Source: Halopiger xanaduensis SH-6 (GTDB lineage: Archaea; Halobacteriota; Halobacteria; Halobacteriales; Natrialbaceae). From it: a DNA stretch of 64,000 nt. Under the pieces are notes generated by a model. That model did no database searches, was not told where the DNA came from, and saw only the letters and a program-made list of their open reading frames with translations. The stretch's first letter is position 1. Each line of letters starts with the position of its first letter. The DNA is taken from contig NC_015666.1 of assembly GCF_000217715.1 (NCBI RefSeq), positions 756,270 through 820,269 on the forward strand. The letters are read 5' to 3'. The translations under genes and the position numbers were made by a program. Below, piece by piece: positions 35,270-44,225 of the stretch.

Positions 35270-37675
35270 ATGAACGGAGATGACACGTCCGAAGCGGACT
35301 GCGGGGGACGGGACTCGAAATCGACGGCGAACTCGAATCGGGATCCCAGCGACGGGCCGATCGTTCGGCCGATGAGTGACGGAGGGTCGCCGAGGGACGA
35401 CGAGTCGGCCGACGACGAACCGACCCTCGCGTTCCGGTCGGACGAGGGCGGAGGCGACCGCGCTGCCGACGCGACTGACGTCCAATCGGACGACGATGTC
35501 GAGAACACCACAGCCGAATCCGCGCCGGATGCGGATTCCGGCGACGCGACGACCGACACAGAATCACTCCTCGAGCGCCAATCCCGACCGGCGTCACTCG
35601 ACGTCGATCTCTCCGATCCGAGGTACTACCTCAACCGCGAACTCAGCGAACTCGCCTTCCAGCGGCGGGTGCTTCACGAAGCGATCGACGAGAAGAACCC
35701 GCTGCTCGAGCGCGTGAAGTTCCTCGCGATCTTCACGAAGAACGTCGACGAGTTCATCCGCAAGCGCGTCGGCGGGCTGAAACAGCAGATCGCCGCCGGC
35801 ATCACCGAGGAAACGCCCGACGGACGTACGCCCCGCGAGCAGTGGCGCGAAGTGCTGGACGAAACCCACGAACTCCTCGAGCGGCAAGCCGCGTGTTACC
35901 GCGACGAGATCGAGCCCGCGCTGGCCGACGAGGGGATCGACATCGTCGACTACGCGGACCTCTCGGACTCCGAACGCCGCGAGGTCCGGGACTACTTCGA
36001 GAGTTCGGTGCTGCCGACGCTAACCCCGCTGACCTTCGATCCGGCCCACCCGTTCCCGTTCATCTCGAATCAGAGCCTCTCGCTGGCCGTGCTCACGCGC
36101 GAACGGTCGGGCGACGACCTGACGTTCTCGCGGGTGAAGATTCCGCGCAATCAGGTCCGGTTCGTCCAGCTCGGCGAGGGCGACGGCGACGACCGCTACG
36201 TCCTCTTAGAGGAGGTCGTCCGCGAGAACCTCGATCTGCTCTTTCCCGACGTCGAGATCGTCGACACGGCGCTGTTCCGCGTGACCCGCAACGCCGAGGT
36301 GCGCCGCGACGAGGAGGTCGCCGAGGACCTGATCGAGATGGTCGAGGAGGTCTTAGAGGAGCGGCGGTTCGCGACCGTCGTGCGCCTCGAGATCGAGCAG
36401 GAGCCGCCCGAGCAGATCCGCGAGATTCTCACGCGGGAACTCGACCTCGACGATCGGGAGGTGTTCGAACTGGCGGGCCCGCTCGACTACCGGGACTTCT
36501 TCGAACTGGCTGACCTCGATCGCCCCGAGTTGCGGTTGCCCGAGTGGACGCCACAGTCGCATCCGCGGCTGGGATCGCGCGAGGACGGTCGCTCGATCTT
36601 CGACGTGATCCGCGACCGCGACGTGCTCGTCCACCACCCCTACCACGCCTTCGAGGATACCGTCCAGCGATTCTTAGAGGAGGCGGCTAACGATCCCGAC
36701 GTGCTGGCGATCAAGGCCGCGATCTACCGGACCGCAAGCGACTCGAAGATCGTCGAGACGCTCATCGAGGCCGCCCGCAACGGCAAACAGGTCGCGGTCA
36801 TGGTCGAACTCAAGGCTCGCTTCGACGAGGAGAACAACCTCGAGTGGGCCAAGAAACTCGAGGAGGAGGGGATCCACGTCGCCTACGGGACGATCGGCTA
36901 CAAGACACACACGAAGACGTCGCTGGTCGTCCGCGAGGAGGACGACGGCGTCCAGTTGTACTCCCACATCGGGACCGGCAACTACCACTCCGAGACCGCC
37001 AAACAGTACGAGGACCTCGGCCTCCTGACGGCGGATCGGGACATCGGCCAGGACCTCGTGCGCGTGTTCAACTACTTCACCGGTCACTCGATGCACCGCG
37101 AGTACCGGAAGCTGCTCGTCGCCCCCGGCAACATGCGCGAGCGGTTCGTCGATCTCGTTCGCGAGGCGGCCGAGCGCGCCCGCAACGGCGAGGACGCCCG
37201 GATCGTCCTCAAGGTCAACCGCCTCGAGGACCCGGAACTCGTCCGGGAACTGTACGCGGCGTCGATGGCCGGCGTCGACATCGATCTCATCGTCCGGGAC
37301 ATCTGCCGACTGCGCCCGGGCCTCGAGGACGTCAGCGAGACCATCACCGTCCACAGCGTCGTCGGGCGCTTCCTCGAGCACTCGCGGATCTTCTACTTCC
37401 GTGCGGGCGGCGAGGAGCGGTACTTTACCGGGTCGGCGGACTGGATGGAACGCAACCTCGACAACCGCGTCGAAGCGGTCGCCCCGATCGAGGATCCGCG
37501 GCTCCAGTCCCGTCTCGACGAGGTTCTCGAGACGCTGCTCGCGGATACCCGAAACCGGTGGGTGATGCGATCGGACGGTTCGTACGAGCGGTGTCGGCAA
37601 CGGGTCGACGAGCCCTCGCCTGACGCCCACGCGACGTTCATGGAGGCCGCCTGGGAACGAACGACCCGGCACTGA
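35270..37675 (+). CDS. ppk1: Polyphosphate kinase 1 with long acidic N-terminal extension
   Basis: An 801-residue PPK1, which reversibly polymerises the gamma phosphate of ATP into polyphosphate. After an acidic disordered extension of about 110 residues, YYLNRELSELAFQRRVLHEA starts the catalytic fold. Key residues: SHIGTGNYHSETAK near 563 with the autophosphorylated His region, RVFNYFTGHS near 595, LEHSRIFYFRAGGEERYF near 703, and TGSADWMERNLDNRVEA near 720. The extension is unusual for bacterial PPK1. The preceding phosphatase gene is 13 bases upstream, suggesting linked control of phosphate stores. Confidence 0.93.
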   Translation: MNGDDTSEADCGGRDSKSTANSNRDPSDGPIVRPMSDGGSPRDDESADDEPTLAFRSDEGGGDRAADATDVQSDDDVENTTAESAPDADSGDATTDTESLLERQSRPASLDVDLSDPRYYLNRELSELAFQRRVLHEAIDEKNPLLERVKFLAIFTKNVDEFIRKRVGGLKQQIAAGITEETPDGRTPREQWREVLDETHELLERQAACYRDEIEPALADEGIDIVDYADLSDSERREVRDYFESSVLPTLTPLTFDPAHPFPFISNQSLSLAVLTRERSGDDLTFSRVKIPRNQVRFVQLGEGDGDDRYVLLEEVVRENLDLLFPDVEIVDTALFRVTRNAEVRRDEEVAEDLIEMVEEVLEERRFATVVRLEIEQEPPEQIREILTRELDLDDREVFELAGPLDYRDFFELADLDRPELRLPEWTPQSHPRLGSREDGRSIFDVIRDRDVLVHHPYHAFEDTVQRFLEEAANDPDVLAIKAAIYRTASDSKIVETLIEAARNGKQVAVMVELKARFDEENNLEWAKKLEEEGIHVAYGTIGYKTHTKTSLVVREEDDGVQLYSHIGTGNYHSETAKQYEDLGLLTADRDIGQDLVRVFNYFTGHSMHREYRKLLVAPGNMRERFVDLVREAAERARNGEDARIVLKVNRLEDPELVRELYAASMAGVDIDLIVRDICRLRPGLEDVSETITVHSVVGRFLEHSRIFYFRAGGEERYFTGSADWMERNLDNRVEAVAPIEDPRLQSRLDEVLETLLADTRNRWVMRSDGSYERCRQRVDEPSPDAHATFMEAAWERTTRH

Positions 37676-37894
37676 CCGGAATCGGGGTCGAGAGTGGGTT
37701 CGCGGACTTTATCAGGGCTGGTTCGTGATCGGGCGGGTGGATAGCGCGCGTCGAACGGAGGCGGCGAGTGAGAAACAGCGGGCAACGCGTCGACAACTCG
37801 CCGCCGCCGCGGGAACACGCCCGACGCGCGTGCTCCCTATTCGGGGTGTGGAGCACCACTCCAGCGGGCGAGGGGGTTTCCTCGTCCCGGTGGT

Positions 37895-38233
37895 CTACGT
37901 CGTTTCGCCGTTCAAGGCCCCTTGGACGATTCGTTCGATCTCCTGCTCGAGATCGGCGTCTTGCTCGATGCCTTGCTCAACGTCCGCGCTTTGTTCGCCA
38001 AAGTTCGTCTGGTCCGTCTGCTGGACCTGGATCAGCGGCGCGTCGCCCGTCTCGCCGGAGAGCGAGTTCACGTTCGCCTGGTTCTGTTCCTGCGCGAGGT
38101 CAGCGACGTTCGCAGCGGCTTGGTCGAGATCCGCGTCTTGGTCGGTTTCGTTGTCCTGTGCGGCGGCTGTGCCCATAAACAGGAGGCCACCGACGAGTGC
38201 GACTGTGAGTACGATTGCAAGTGTTCGCTTCAT
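37895..38233 (-). CDS. Secreted Gln/Asp/Asn-rich small protein
   Basis: A 112-residue protein with a clear Sec signal peptide (MKRTLAIVLTVALVGGLLF then GTAAAQ), giving a mature protein of about 87 residues starting DNETDQDADL. The mature part is rich in Gln, Asn and Asp, lacks Cys and repeats a DADL(D/E)Q word at both ends, around an SADVEQGIEQ segment. The ATG at 38233 is the signal-peptide start; the upstream in-frame ATG at 38275 lies in a structured leader. Function is unknown; composition suggests an extracellular coiled or fibre-forming protein. Confidence 0.75.
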   Translation of the reverse strand: MKRTLAIVLTVALVGGLLFMGTAAAQDNETDQDADLDQAAANVADLAQEQNQANVNSLSGETGDAPLIQVQQTDQTNFGEQSADVEQGIEQDADLEQEIERIVQGALNGETT

Positions 38234-38245
38234 GCTTTTACACTC

Positions 38246-38341
38246 CGGGCACGTACGAGGAGACGGCGTCGCCACTGGTCTAGGCCCCGGTGGGACGCCC
38301 CGTTGTCGGGACGCCTCGCCGTCCTCGCGTACGTGACCCGG
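38246..38341 (-). promoter_or_regulatory. Long imperfect hairpin in the leader of the secreted-protein gene
   Basis: CCGGGCACGTACG (from 38246) pairs with CGTACGTGACCCGG (to 38341) apart from one bulged base, and ACGGCG (38263-38268) pairs with CGCCGT (38318-38323), with a short internal loop between the two stems. The terminal loop region contains a GGGACGCC word twice. It lies between the TATA elements and the ATG of the minus-strand gene, so it would be part of its mRNA leader. Confidence 0.45.
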
Positions 38342-38373
38342 CCGAGAGTAGCGCCGGTGAGCGTATTAAGCGC

Positions 38374-38396
38374 GATATATAGTCCCATTTATATGT
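38374..38396 (-). promoter_or_regulatory. TATA elements of the secreted-protein gene
   Basis: On the minus strand CATATAAAT (38388-38396) and CTATATATC (38374-38382) are both good archaeal TATA boxes, predicting transcript starts near 38350-38365 and a leader of about 120 bases. Confidence 0.45.
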
Positions 38397-38794
38397 GTCA
38401 TATTTGAGCACGGAAACGGTGCTGCTATTGCAAGTAACAGACATATGTGTCGGAATCCCCCCGCGAGTAAACTCGGGCGAATCGCCGAATTCTCCTCGGC
38501 TATCTGTGTAATGAGAATTTATACGTAGACGCGAACTGCCGTTTCCGACCGCTGATTGCTCGTCTTATTTCCGCTGGGGATACGGATCGTTCGTAGGCGA
38601 TACCGGGGGGTTTCGAACCGTCCCAATCTCTCTTTGTGGGTGGAGAGCACACATTGGGTGGCTATCTCGTCGCTTTTGCAAACCAGACCGGCCTGGAGCT
38701 CCCGCCTCTCGATTTCGCTGGCCGGCCGTATCGACCCTCGAGCCGCCAGCCTTATCGTCGGCCGAGCGCACAGTCAGCACCTATAGATAGTCAC

Positions 38795-40039
38795 ATGCTC
38801 GAGTTCTTTTTCGCGAACCCGTTGCTGGGTGCGCTCGTCGCGGTCCTCTGGGCGGGGTTGCTCCTGTACGGCCTCTCGGCGGGCTGGTGGCTCCTCGAGG
38901 CCCTCGTGCTCGCTCGCGGCTGGCGCGTCGCCGACGGGGACCGGCCCTGGGGACCGGACGACGTGCAGGTTCGGATCCTGACCGTCGACGCCGAACCCGT
39001 CGTCCAGGCGACGGTCAACGCTGTCCCCAACACCATCGCCGACGTCCGCGTCGTCGCCGAATCGGAACTGTCGATCGACGGAGCGACCGTCCACGTCGTC
39101 CCCGACGACTTCGACTGCGCGGCCGTCAGAAAGGGCCGGGCCGTCGAGTGGGCCCGGCAAAACGTCCCCTGCGAGGCGGAGTACGTGCTCTACCTCGACG
39201 AGGACACGATCATGACCGGCTTCGACGGCCTGCCGGACGCCGATATCGTCCAATTCACCGAGAAGCCGATCTACACCGGCTCGCGGCTCGCGTACCTCTG
39301 CGAGGTGTTCCGCGTCGGCTACCAGCTCGAGCAGCTCGGCTTTCACCGCCTGCGGTACCCGCTCTACGCGTGGGGCGGCGGGATCGCGGTCCGCGCGTCG
39401 CTCGAGGACGCGGTCACCTGGGACGCACGCACTATCACCGAGGATACGAACTTCATCTGGCGGGCCGCCGCCGCGGGAGACCTCTCCTACCGGCTGCTCG
39501 ACACCCGCTTTCGCAATCAGGCGCCGCCGTCGGTGCGCCAGTTGATCAGACAGCGCCGCCGGTGGATCTCCGGGACGATCGCCGACGGCCACATCCTGCC
39601 GCGACGCTACCGGCCGCTGTACTACACCCGGGTCGTCGTCTGGGGGCTCTCGCCGCTCGTCCCGCTCGTCGCCCTCGCCGCGTCCCTCGCACCGGGGCAA
39701 CTTCCGACCCTCGAGTGGTACGGTCCGACCGCCGCCGGTCTCGCGGGGATTCTCTTCGTCTACATGGGCGGTGGCCTGATCGCCTATCGGAAACACCCGC
39801 TCCTCTGGCTGCCGGTTCTCGCGCTGACGCCGGTCGCCGTCGTGACTCACGCGATCGGCGCGCTCTGGGGTATTTTCCAGCCCGCGACGACGTTCGACGT
39901 TACCGAAAAGGTCGTCCCGGAGACGATCGAGACGCTCCACGACGAGTTAGAACCCGGCGAACTCGAGACGCACCAGGGGACCGATCGACTCCTGCGCGAG
40001 TCCGACGAGGCGTTCGAATCGTCCGTCTTCGGTGACTAG
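38795..40039 (+). CDS. Membrane GT2-family glycosyltransferase
   Basis: A 414-residue processive-type glycosyltransferase. One N-terminal membrane segment (ALVAVLWAGLLLYGLSAGWWLL) precedes the GT-A domain; the metal-binding DxD equivalent is YLDEDTIM near 144-151, the acceptor/catalytic region ITEDTNF near 215, and the product-binding QRRRW motif near 253-257. Three to four C-terminal membrane segments follow. The EDTNF and QRRRW pair places it near the ceramide glucosyltransferase or Egghead-type beta-mannosyltransferase group. It may glycosylate a lipid or polysaccharide. The chosen ATG 38795 starts the membrane segment. It is convergent with a lipid-kinase-like gene, five bases apart. Confidence 0.85.
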   Translation: MLEFFFANPLLGALVAVLWAGLLLYGLSAGWWLLEALVLARGWRVADGDRPWGPDDVQVRILTVDAEPVVQATVNAVPNTIADVRVVAESELSIDGATVHVVPDDFDCAAVRKGRAVEWARQNVPCEAEYVLYLDEDTIMTGFDGLPDADIVQFTEKPIYTGSRLAYLCEVFRVGYQLEQLGFHRLRYPLYAWGGGIAVRASLEDAVTWDARTITEDTNFIWRAAAAGDLSYRLLDTRFRNQAPPSVRQLIRQRRRWISGTIADGHILPRRYRPLYYTRVVVWGLSPLVPLVALAASLAPGQLPTLEWYGPTAAGLAGILFVYMGGGLIAYRKHPLLWLPVLALTPVAVVTHAIGALWGIFQPATTFDVTEKVVPETIETLHDELEPGELETHQGTDRLLRESDEAFESSVFGD

Positions 40040-40044
40040 CCGGC

Positions 40045-40635
40045 TCAGACGGCCCCGAACTCGAGGGCAAGCCACGCCAGCCCGGCGGCGTAGATCGGGA
40101 TCGTCAGGTTGTCGTCGACGATGTAGGTGCGGATCTCGAGCGTGACGCCGTCGGCGACCGTCGCGCCGAACGCCGCCGCGAGCACGGCCAGCGGTGACTC
40201 GGCGAGGAAGGGCGCGGCGAGCAGCGCCGAGACGACGAACATCGTGACCAGCACCTTCGGTCCCTTGACCCGCTTCAGCGTGTTGTCCGAGACGGCCCCG
40301 CTGATCGGGTCGCCGAGCGCGAGCATCAGCATCGCGGGGAGGGCGAGTTTGGGTTCGAAGGCGACGACGACGGCGGTCATGCTGATCAGGTAGAGGGCGT
40401 ACCCCGCGGGGTTGTCCTCCTCGTAGTCGCGGGTGAGCACGTCGTAGAGCCGCCAGTCGAGGCCGATCCGGAGCCGAACGAACTCGAGGACGAGCGCGCC
40501 GGTTGCGAGGACGACCATCAGGACGCGAAAGCGGGTCCACGTCAGCCCGAGCTCGAGGGCGTCCGCGAGCAGGTAGAGCGCGACCAACCCGGAGCCGCTC
40601 GCGTGGACCAGCCGTCGCTTCAGTTCGTCGGCCAT
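40045..40635 (-). CDS. Dolichol kinase/DGK1-like integral membrane protein
   Basis: A 196-residue protein with about six hydrophobic segments. Conserved features are ELKRRLVHASGSG at the N terminus, ALGDPISGAVSD near 107-118 and VADGVTLEIRTYIVDDNLTIP near 160-180. These match the archaeal/eukaryal CTP-dependent dolichol or diacylglycerol kinase group related to phosphatidate cytidylyltransferases. A role in phosphorylating a polyprenol or lipid for glycosylation fits its glycosyltransferase neighbour, but the two genes are convergent and not an operon. ATG 40635 is preferred to the GTG three bases upstream. Confidence 0.75.
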   Translation of the reverse strand: MADELKRRLVHASGSGLVALYLLADALELGLTWTRFRVLMVVLATGALVLEFVRLRIGLDWRLYDVLTRDYEEDNPAGYALYLISMTAVVVAFEPKLALPAMLMLALGDPISGAVSDNTLKRVKGPKVLVTMFVVSALLAAPFLAESPLAVLAAAFGATVADGVTLEIRTYIVDDNLTIPIYAAGLAWLALEFGAV

Positions 40636-40739
40636 CACTGCATCGCTCGACGGAGACGACCTTCAGTCCGTCGGTTACGTTCAGTTGAGAAATGTTTGCG
40701 AACGTACCGATGATTCGGGTGCGGGTGCGAGTACGAGCG

Positions 40740-42512
40740 TTACAGCTCTTCGAACGCGAGGTCGCCTTCGCGAAGCGCCGACAGCGTCTCGGGGAGTTCG
40801 TCGACCGGCAGGCGCTTCTGCTCGGTGGTGTCTCGCTCGCGGACCGTGACGGTGGTTTCCTCCTCTTCGAGGGTCTCGAAGTCGACGGTCACGCAGAACG
40901 GCGTGCCGACCTCGTCCTGGCGACGGTAGCGCCGGCCGATGTTGCCCGAGTCGTCGTAGGTCACGGAGAGGCCGACCTCGCGGAGGTCGTCGACGATTTC
41001 CTGGGCCTGTTCGACCAGTTCGTCGTCGCTCTGGAGCGGGAAGACGCCCACGAAGGTCGGCGCGACTTCCGGCTCGAGTTCGAGGTACGTGCGCTCCTCG
41101 CCGTCGACCTCGTCCTCGCGGTAGGCGTGGTGCAGGACGGTGTAGACCAGCCGATCGACGCCGAAGGAGGGTTCGACGACGTGGGGCGTGATGTGCTCGC
41201 CAGCCTCGGTCTGTTCCTCGACGCTGAAGCCGGTCTTCTCGGTCGGAACCTCGTGGGTCTCGCCCTCGAGCGTGATCTCGACCGTGTCGCCGTCGAACGC
41301 CGAACGGTCGCGGGCCGCGAGATCCTCGAGCTTCTGGACGACGGCCTGGGCGTCGCCGCCAAACTCGGGGCCGAGGTAGCTCATGTCGGGGTCGACCGTC
41401 GCGCGTTCAACGGTCTTGGGCTCGTCGTACTGCTTGAAGATCGTAAACCGGTCGTCGGCGTGCTCGCCGTGTTTCGAGAGGTCGTAGTCGCCCCGATAGG
41501 CGAAGCCGGCCATCTCGATCCAGTTGCCGTCGATCTCGCTCTCGGCGTCCCAGCAGTCCGCGGCGTAGTGGGCCCGCTCGCCCGAGAGGTGCTGGCGGAA
41601 CCGGAACCGGTCCATGTCGACGCCGACCGCGTCGTACCACGGCTTCGCGACGCCGAGGAAGTAGGCGACCCACTCGTCGCCGATGATGCCCTCGGAGACG
41701 GCGTCGCCGATCGTCGTCCGAATCTCCTCGCCGTCCTCTTTATTCTGTTCGCTGGCCGGGTACAGCGTCACCTCGACGTCCTCGACCTTCGAGAGGTCCG
41801 GGCTGTCGGTTTCGGGGTCGACGAAGTACTCGAGTTCGGCCTGCGTGAACTCGCGGGTCCGGATGATCGATCGCCGCGGGCTGATCTCGTTGCGGTAGGC
41901 GCGGCCGATCTGGGTGACGCCGAACGGAAGCTGGTTGCGGGCGTACTCCTTCAGCCGCGGGAACTCGACGAAGATGCCCTGCGCGGTCTCGGGGCGCAGG
42001 TAGCCGGGATCGGAGTCGCCGGGGCCGATGTTCGTCGCGAACATGAGGTTGAACGCCTCGACGGCCTGGCCCGCGAGGCCGGCGCCGCAGGAGGGACAGA
42101 CGAGTTCGTACTCGGCGATGACCTCCTCGACCTCCGGAATCGGGAGGCTCTCGGCGTCCTCGTACTCCGTGTTATCTTCGACGACGTGGTCCGCGCGGTG
42201 GCTTTCGCCACACTCCGGACACTCGACGAGCATGTCGTCGAAGCCGTCCAGATGTCCGGAGGCCTCGAAGACGGGTTCGGGCATGATCGTCGGCGCGTCG
42301 ATCTCCATGTTGCCCTCGGCGACCGCGAACCGGTCGCGCCAGGCGTCCTCGACGTTGCCCTTCAGCGACGCGCCCTGCGGGCCGAAGGTGTAGAAGCCGC
42401 CGACGCCGCCGTACGCCCCGGAGGACTGGAAGAAGTAGCCGCGTCGCTTGGCCAGTTCGACCAGTTTCTCGCTCGTCGCCGTGCTCCTGTCCTGGTGCTG
42501 TTGTTCACTCAT
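40740..42512 (-). CDS. glyS: Glycyl-tRNA synthetase
   Basis: A 590-residue class II glycyl-tRNA synthetase of the archaeal/eukaryal alpha2 type. Seen: AKRRGYFFQSSGAYGGVGGFYTFGP at the start (motif 1 region), zinc-type CPECGESHRADH and VCPSCGAG, LRPETAQGIFVEF (about 172-184), QIGRAYRNEISPR (motif 2, about 202-214), and FGVDRLVYTVLHHAY (motif 3 region, about 450). The C-terminal anticodon-binding domain follows, ending ALREGDLAFEEL. It overlaps the upstream CBS gene by eight bases, so the two are translated from one mRNA. Confidence 0.96.
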   Translation of the reverse strand: MSEQQHQDRSTATSEKLVELAKRRGYFFQSSGAYGGVGGFYTFGPQGASLKGNVEDAWRDRFAVAEGNMEIDAPTIMPEPVFEASGHLDGFDDMLVECPECGESHRADHVVEDNTEYEDAESLPIPEVEEVIAEYELVCPSCGAGLAGQAVEAFNLMFATNIGPGDSDPGYLRPETAQGIFVEFPRLKEYARNQLPFGVTQIGRAYRNEISPRRSIIRTREFTQAELEYFVDPETDSPDLSKVEDVEVTLYPASEQNKEDGEEIRTTIGDAVSEGIIGDEWVAYFLGVAKPWYDAVGVDMDRFRFRQHLSGERAHYAADCWDAESEIDGNWIEMAGFAYRGDYDLSKHGEHADDRFTIFKQYDEPKTVERATVDPDMSYLGPEFGGDAQAVVQKLEDLAARDRSAFDGDTVEITLEGETHEVPTEKTGFSVEEQTEAGEHITPHVVEPSFGVDRLVYTVLHHAYREDEVDGEERTYLELEPEVAPTFVGVFPLQSDDELVEQAQEIVDDLREVGLSVTYDDSGNIGRRYRRQDEVGTPFCVTVDFETLEEEETTVTVRERDTTEQKRLPVDELPETLSALREGDLAFEEL

Positions 42513-43359
42513 AGAGCGCCTCCAAGATATCGATGTCGCAGACGATGCCGACGAGCTGCTCGCCGGTCACCATCGCAATCTGTTCGATGTCGTTGCTGAT
42601 CATCCGCTGTGCGGCCTCCTGGATCGACGCGTTCGCCGAGACCGTGACGACGTCGTCGCTCATGAACTCGCCGACGGGGCCGGCGGGGATCTCGATGTCC
42701 CGCGTCGGCAGGTAGCGGCTCCCGACGGCCTTGATCCCCTCCCAGGACCACTCGTCGTCCTGATCGCCGAAGTTGTCGCCCGTCTCCTCCTCGCCCTCGA
42801 CGATCCGGGCGACCTCGAGCACGTCGACGACCGTGAGGATGCCGCTCATCCGGCCGTCGTCGTCGAGCGCGACGGCGTAGGGGACGTTCGCGTAGGACAG
42901 TTCGCGCTCGGCGACCGGCAGCGGCGTCCCCTCGTAGGTTGCGTTCACGTTCTCGCTGGCCCACGCCTCGACGGTGCCGTCGGTCGGCTGGTCGCCCGTC
43001 GCGATCGCGTGGACGACGTCGGTGACGGTGACGATCCCCTCGAACTCGCCGTCGACGACGGGGACGCGACGCGCGCCCTGTTCGACCATCGTCCGCGCGA
43101 CGTCCTCGAGGGCGGTGTCGGCCGTGGTGGTCGGCACGTCCTCGTCCATCAGCATGACCAGCTGGTCCTCGTCGGGCTGTTCGATCAGGGCGTTCCGGGA
43201 GATCAGCCCGCGGTACTCGGGACCGTCGTCGGTCGGCTTGACCACCGGGACCGACGAGAACGGCTGTTCTTGCAGGTACTCGAGGACGTCGGACCGGGTA
43301 CCCGGCAGCTCCACGGTCACCACGTCCTCGCGGGGCGTCATCGCGTCGGCTACGTTCAT
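42505..43359 (-). CDS. Four-CBS-domain protein
   Basis: A 284-residue cytoplasmic protein made of four CBS domains in two Bateman pairs: MNVADAMTPREDVVTVELPG at the start, TTTADTALEDVARTMVEQGA, PYAVALDDDGRMSGILTVVD and PVGEFMSDDVVTVSANASIQ near the end. CBS pairs bind adenosyl ligands such as AMP, ATP or SAM. No catalytic domain is attached. It overlaps glyS and may regulate or respond to charged-tRNA or energy state. ATG 43359 is supported by a TATA box 28 bases upstream; the longer frame to 43509 crosses the divergent promoter and the next gene. Confidence 0.88.
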   Translation of the reverse strand: MNVADAMTPREDVVTVELPGTRSDVLEYLQEQPFSSVPVVKPTDDGPEYRGLISRNALIEQPDEDQLVMLMDEDVPTTTADTALEDVARTMVEQGARRVPVVDGEFEGIVTVTDVVHAIATGDQPTDGTVEAWASENVNATYEGTPLPVAERELSYANVPYAVALDDDGRMSGILTVVDVLEVARIVEGEEETGDNFGDQDDEWSWEGIKAVGSRYLPTRDIEIPAGPVGEFMSDDVVTVSANASIQEAAQRMISNDIEQIAMVTGEQLVGIVCDIDILEALYE

Positions 43360-43382
43360 ATCCCCACGGTACGGCGAAAATG

Positions 43383-43391
43383 AGTATAAAC
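43383..43391 (-). promoter_or_regulatory. TATA box of the CBS-glyS operon
   Basis: GTTTATACT on the minus strand, centred about 28 bases before ATG 43359, predicts a nearly leaderless mRNA and decides the start. Confidence 0.6.
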
Positions 43392-43460
43392 CCAGTGTTT
43401 CACACGCCGGCGACCCCCGCCGTCCGATCGGTCCGTCCGACGGACAGTCCGATTCGACGA

Positions 43461-43470
43461 CTTTATATGT
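43461..43470 (+). promoter_or_regulatory. TATA box of the small protein gene at 43492
   Basis: CTTTATATGT is centred about 26 bases before ATG 43492, the normal spacing for a leaderless archaeal transcript. Confidence 0.6.
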
Positions 43471-43491
43471 GGGTGGGAGACAGTACCATAC

Positions 43492-43659
43492 ATGGCGACG
43501 AACCCCCACGCCATGACGGAGAACGAGACGATCGTCGGCTCGATCGATTCGACCGACGCAAGCGACGGCGACGCGTACGTCATCGCCGATATTTCGGCCG
43601 ACGACGCCTGGCTTTCGATGCAGGCCGACGACGCGCCGACGCTGACTGCGTGGCGATAA
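43492..43659 (+). CDS. Small acidic haloarchaeal protein (55 aa)
   Basis: A 55-residue acidic protein too short for the usual length cut-off. It reads MATNPHAMTENETIVGSIDS, then DAYVIADISADDAWLSMQAD and ends TLTAWR. The conserved look of the DAYVIADISxDDAWLSM core suggests a widespread haloarchaeal orphan family (possibly DUF7556, from memory). A well-placed TATA box makes ATG 43492 the likely leaderless start. It is divergent from the CBS-glyS operon. Function unknown. Confidence 0.72.
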   Translation: MATNPHAMTENETIVGSIDSTDASDGDAYVIADISADDAWLSMQADDAPTLTAWR

Positions 43660-43778
43660 CGGGGGTTGGGGGATCCTCTATTCTTTCGGTTCCGAATTAC
43701 TGATCGCTGTCGCGACGGTCGATAGCTGGTAGCGATTCGAGACGGTCGATTACTGACCGCTGATAACCGGTAGCGGCG

Positions 43779-44225
43779 TTAGAAGAATCCGAGTCCGACC
43801 GCGTACGGCCACTCGAGCGCACTGATGCCGATCACGGCGAGCGACGCGCCGAGCAGGCCGACGTTCTTGAGGAACTGCGTCATTTCGGTCTGTCGCTGCT
43901 CCTCGGGCGCGGCCCAGAAGTCGTGCATCGTCGGCGTCGCGACCAGCAGGAAGACGGCCAGCGCGGCGCCCGCGAGCGCCGGGAAGACGCCGAGTACGAT
44001 GCCGACGCCGCCGAACACGAGCGCGAAGCCGGACAGCGCGACCGACGCTTTCGGCGCCGGAACGCCCTTCATCTCGGCGTAGCCGGCCGTGCTCTCGAGG
44101 TCGAGGAAGTGGTTCAGTCCCGTAAAGGCGAGCGTGCCGCCGAACAGGATGCGTGCGACGAGGAACAGTTCGGCCGCAAACGGGCCGTCGAACTGCAACA
44201 GTATCGATTCGATCGCTAGTAACAT
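43779..44225 (-). CDS. DoxX-family membrane protein
   Basis: A 148-residue protein with four membrane helices. LFLVARILFGGTLAFTGLNHFLD near the start and LVATPTMHDFWAAPEEQRQTEMTQFLKN with VGLLGASLAVIGIS later are typical of DoxX. It is usually linked to quinone or thiol redox metabolism. The start is fixed at ATG 44225 by a good Shine-Dalgarno sequence, GGAGG, about nine bases upstream on the minus strand, which is rare among the largely leaderless genes here; an in-frame ATG at 44285 is therefore rejected. Confidence 0.85.
   Translation of the reverse strand: MLLAIESILLQFDGPFAAELFLVARILFGGTLAFTGLNHFLDLESTAGYAEMKGVPAPKASVALSGFALVFGGVGIVLGVFPALAGAALAVFLLVATPTMHDFWAAPEEQRQTEMTQFLKNVGLLGASLAVIGISALEWPYAVGLGFF

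Larger units (their letters stand above)
38234..38794. other. 560-base gap: structured leader, AT-rich promoters, no gene
   Basis: No credible gene. From the left it holds a GC-rich hairpin region (38246-38341), TATA elements of the minus-strand secreted-protein gene (38374-38396), an AT-rich stretch with a CGAGTAAACTCG inverted repeat at about 38464-38475 and a right-facing ATTTATACG at about 38517-38525. The open frame reaching 38636 is an N-terminal extension of the glycosyltransferase frame without membrane or domain features. Confidence 0.55.

Noticed and set aside
40692-42599. 635-codon open frame on the plus strand
   Set aside because: It is antisense to glycyl-tRNA synthetase, lacks any domain pattern and shows the Val/Arg/Gly/Asp bias of shadow frames in GC-rich DNA.
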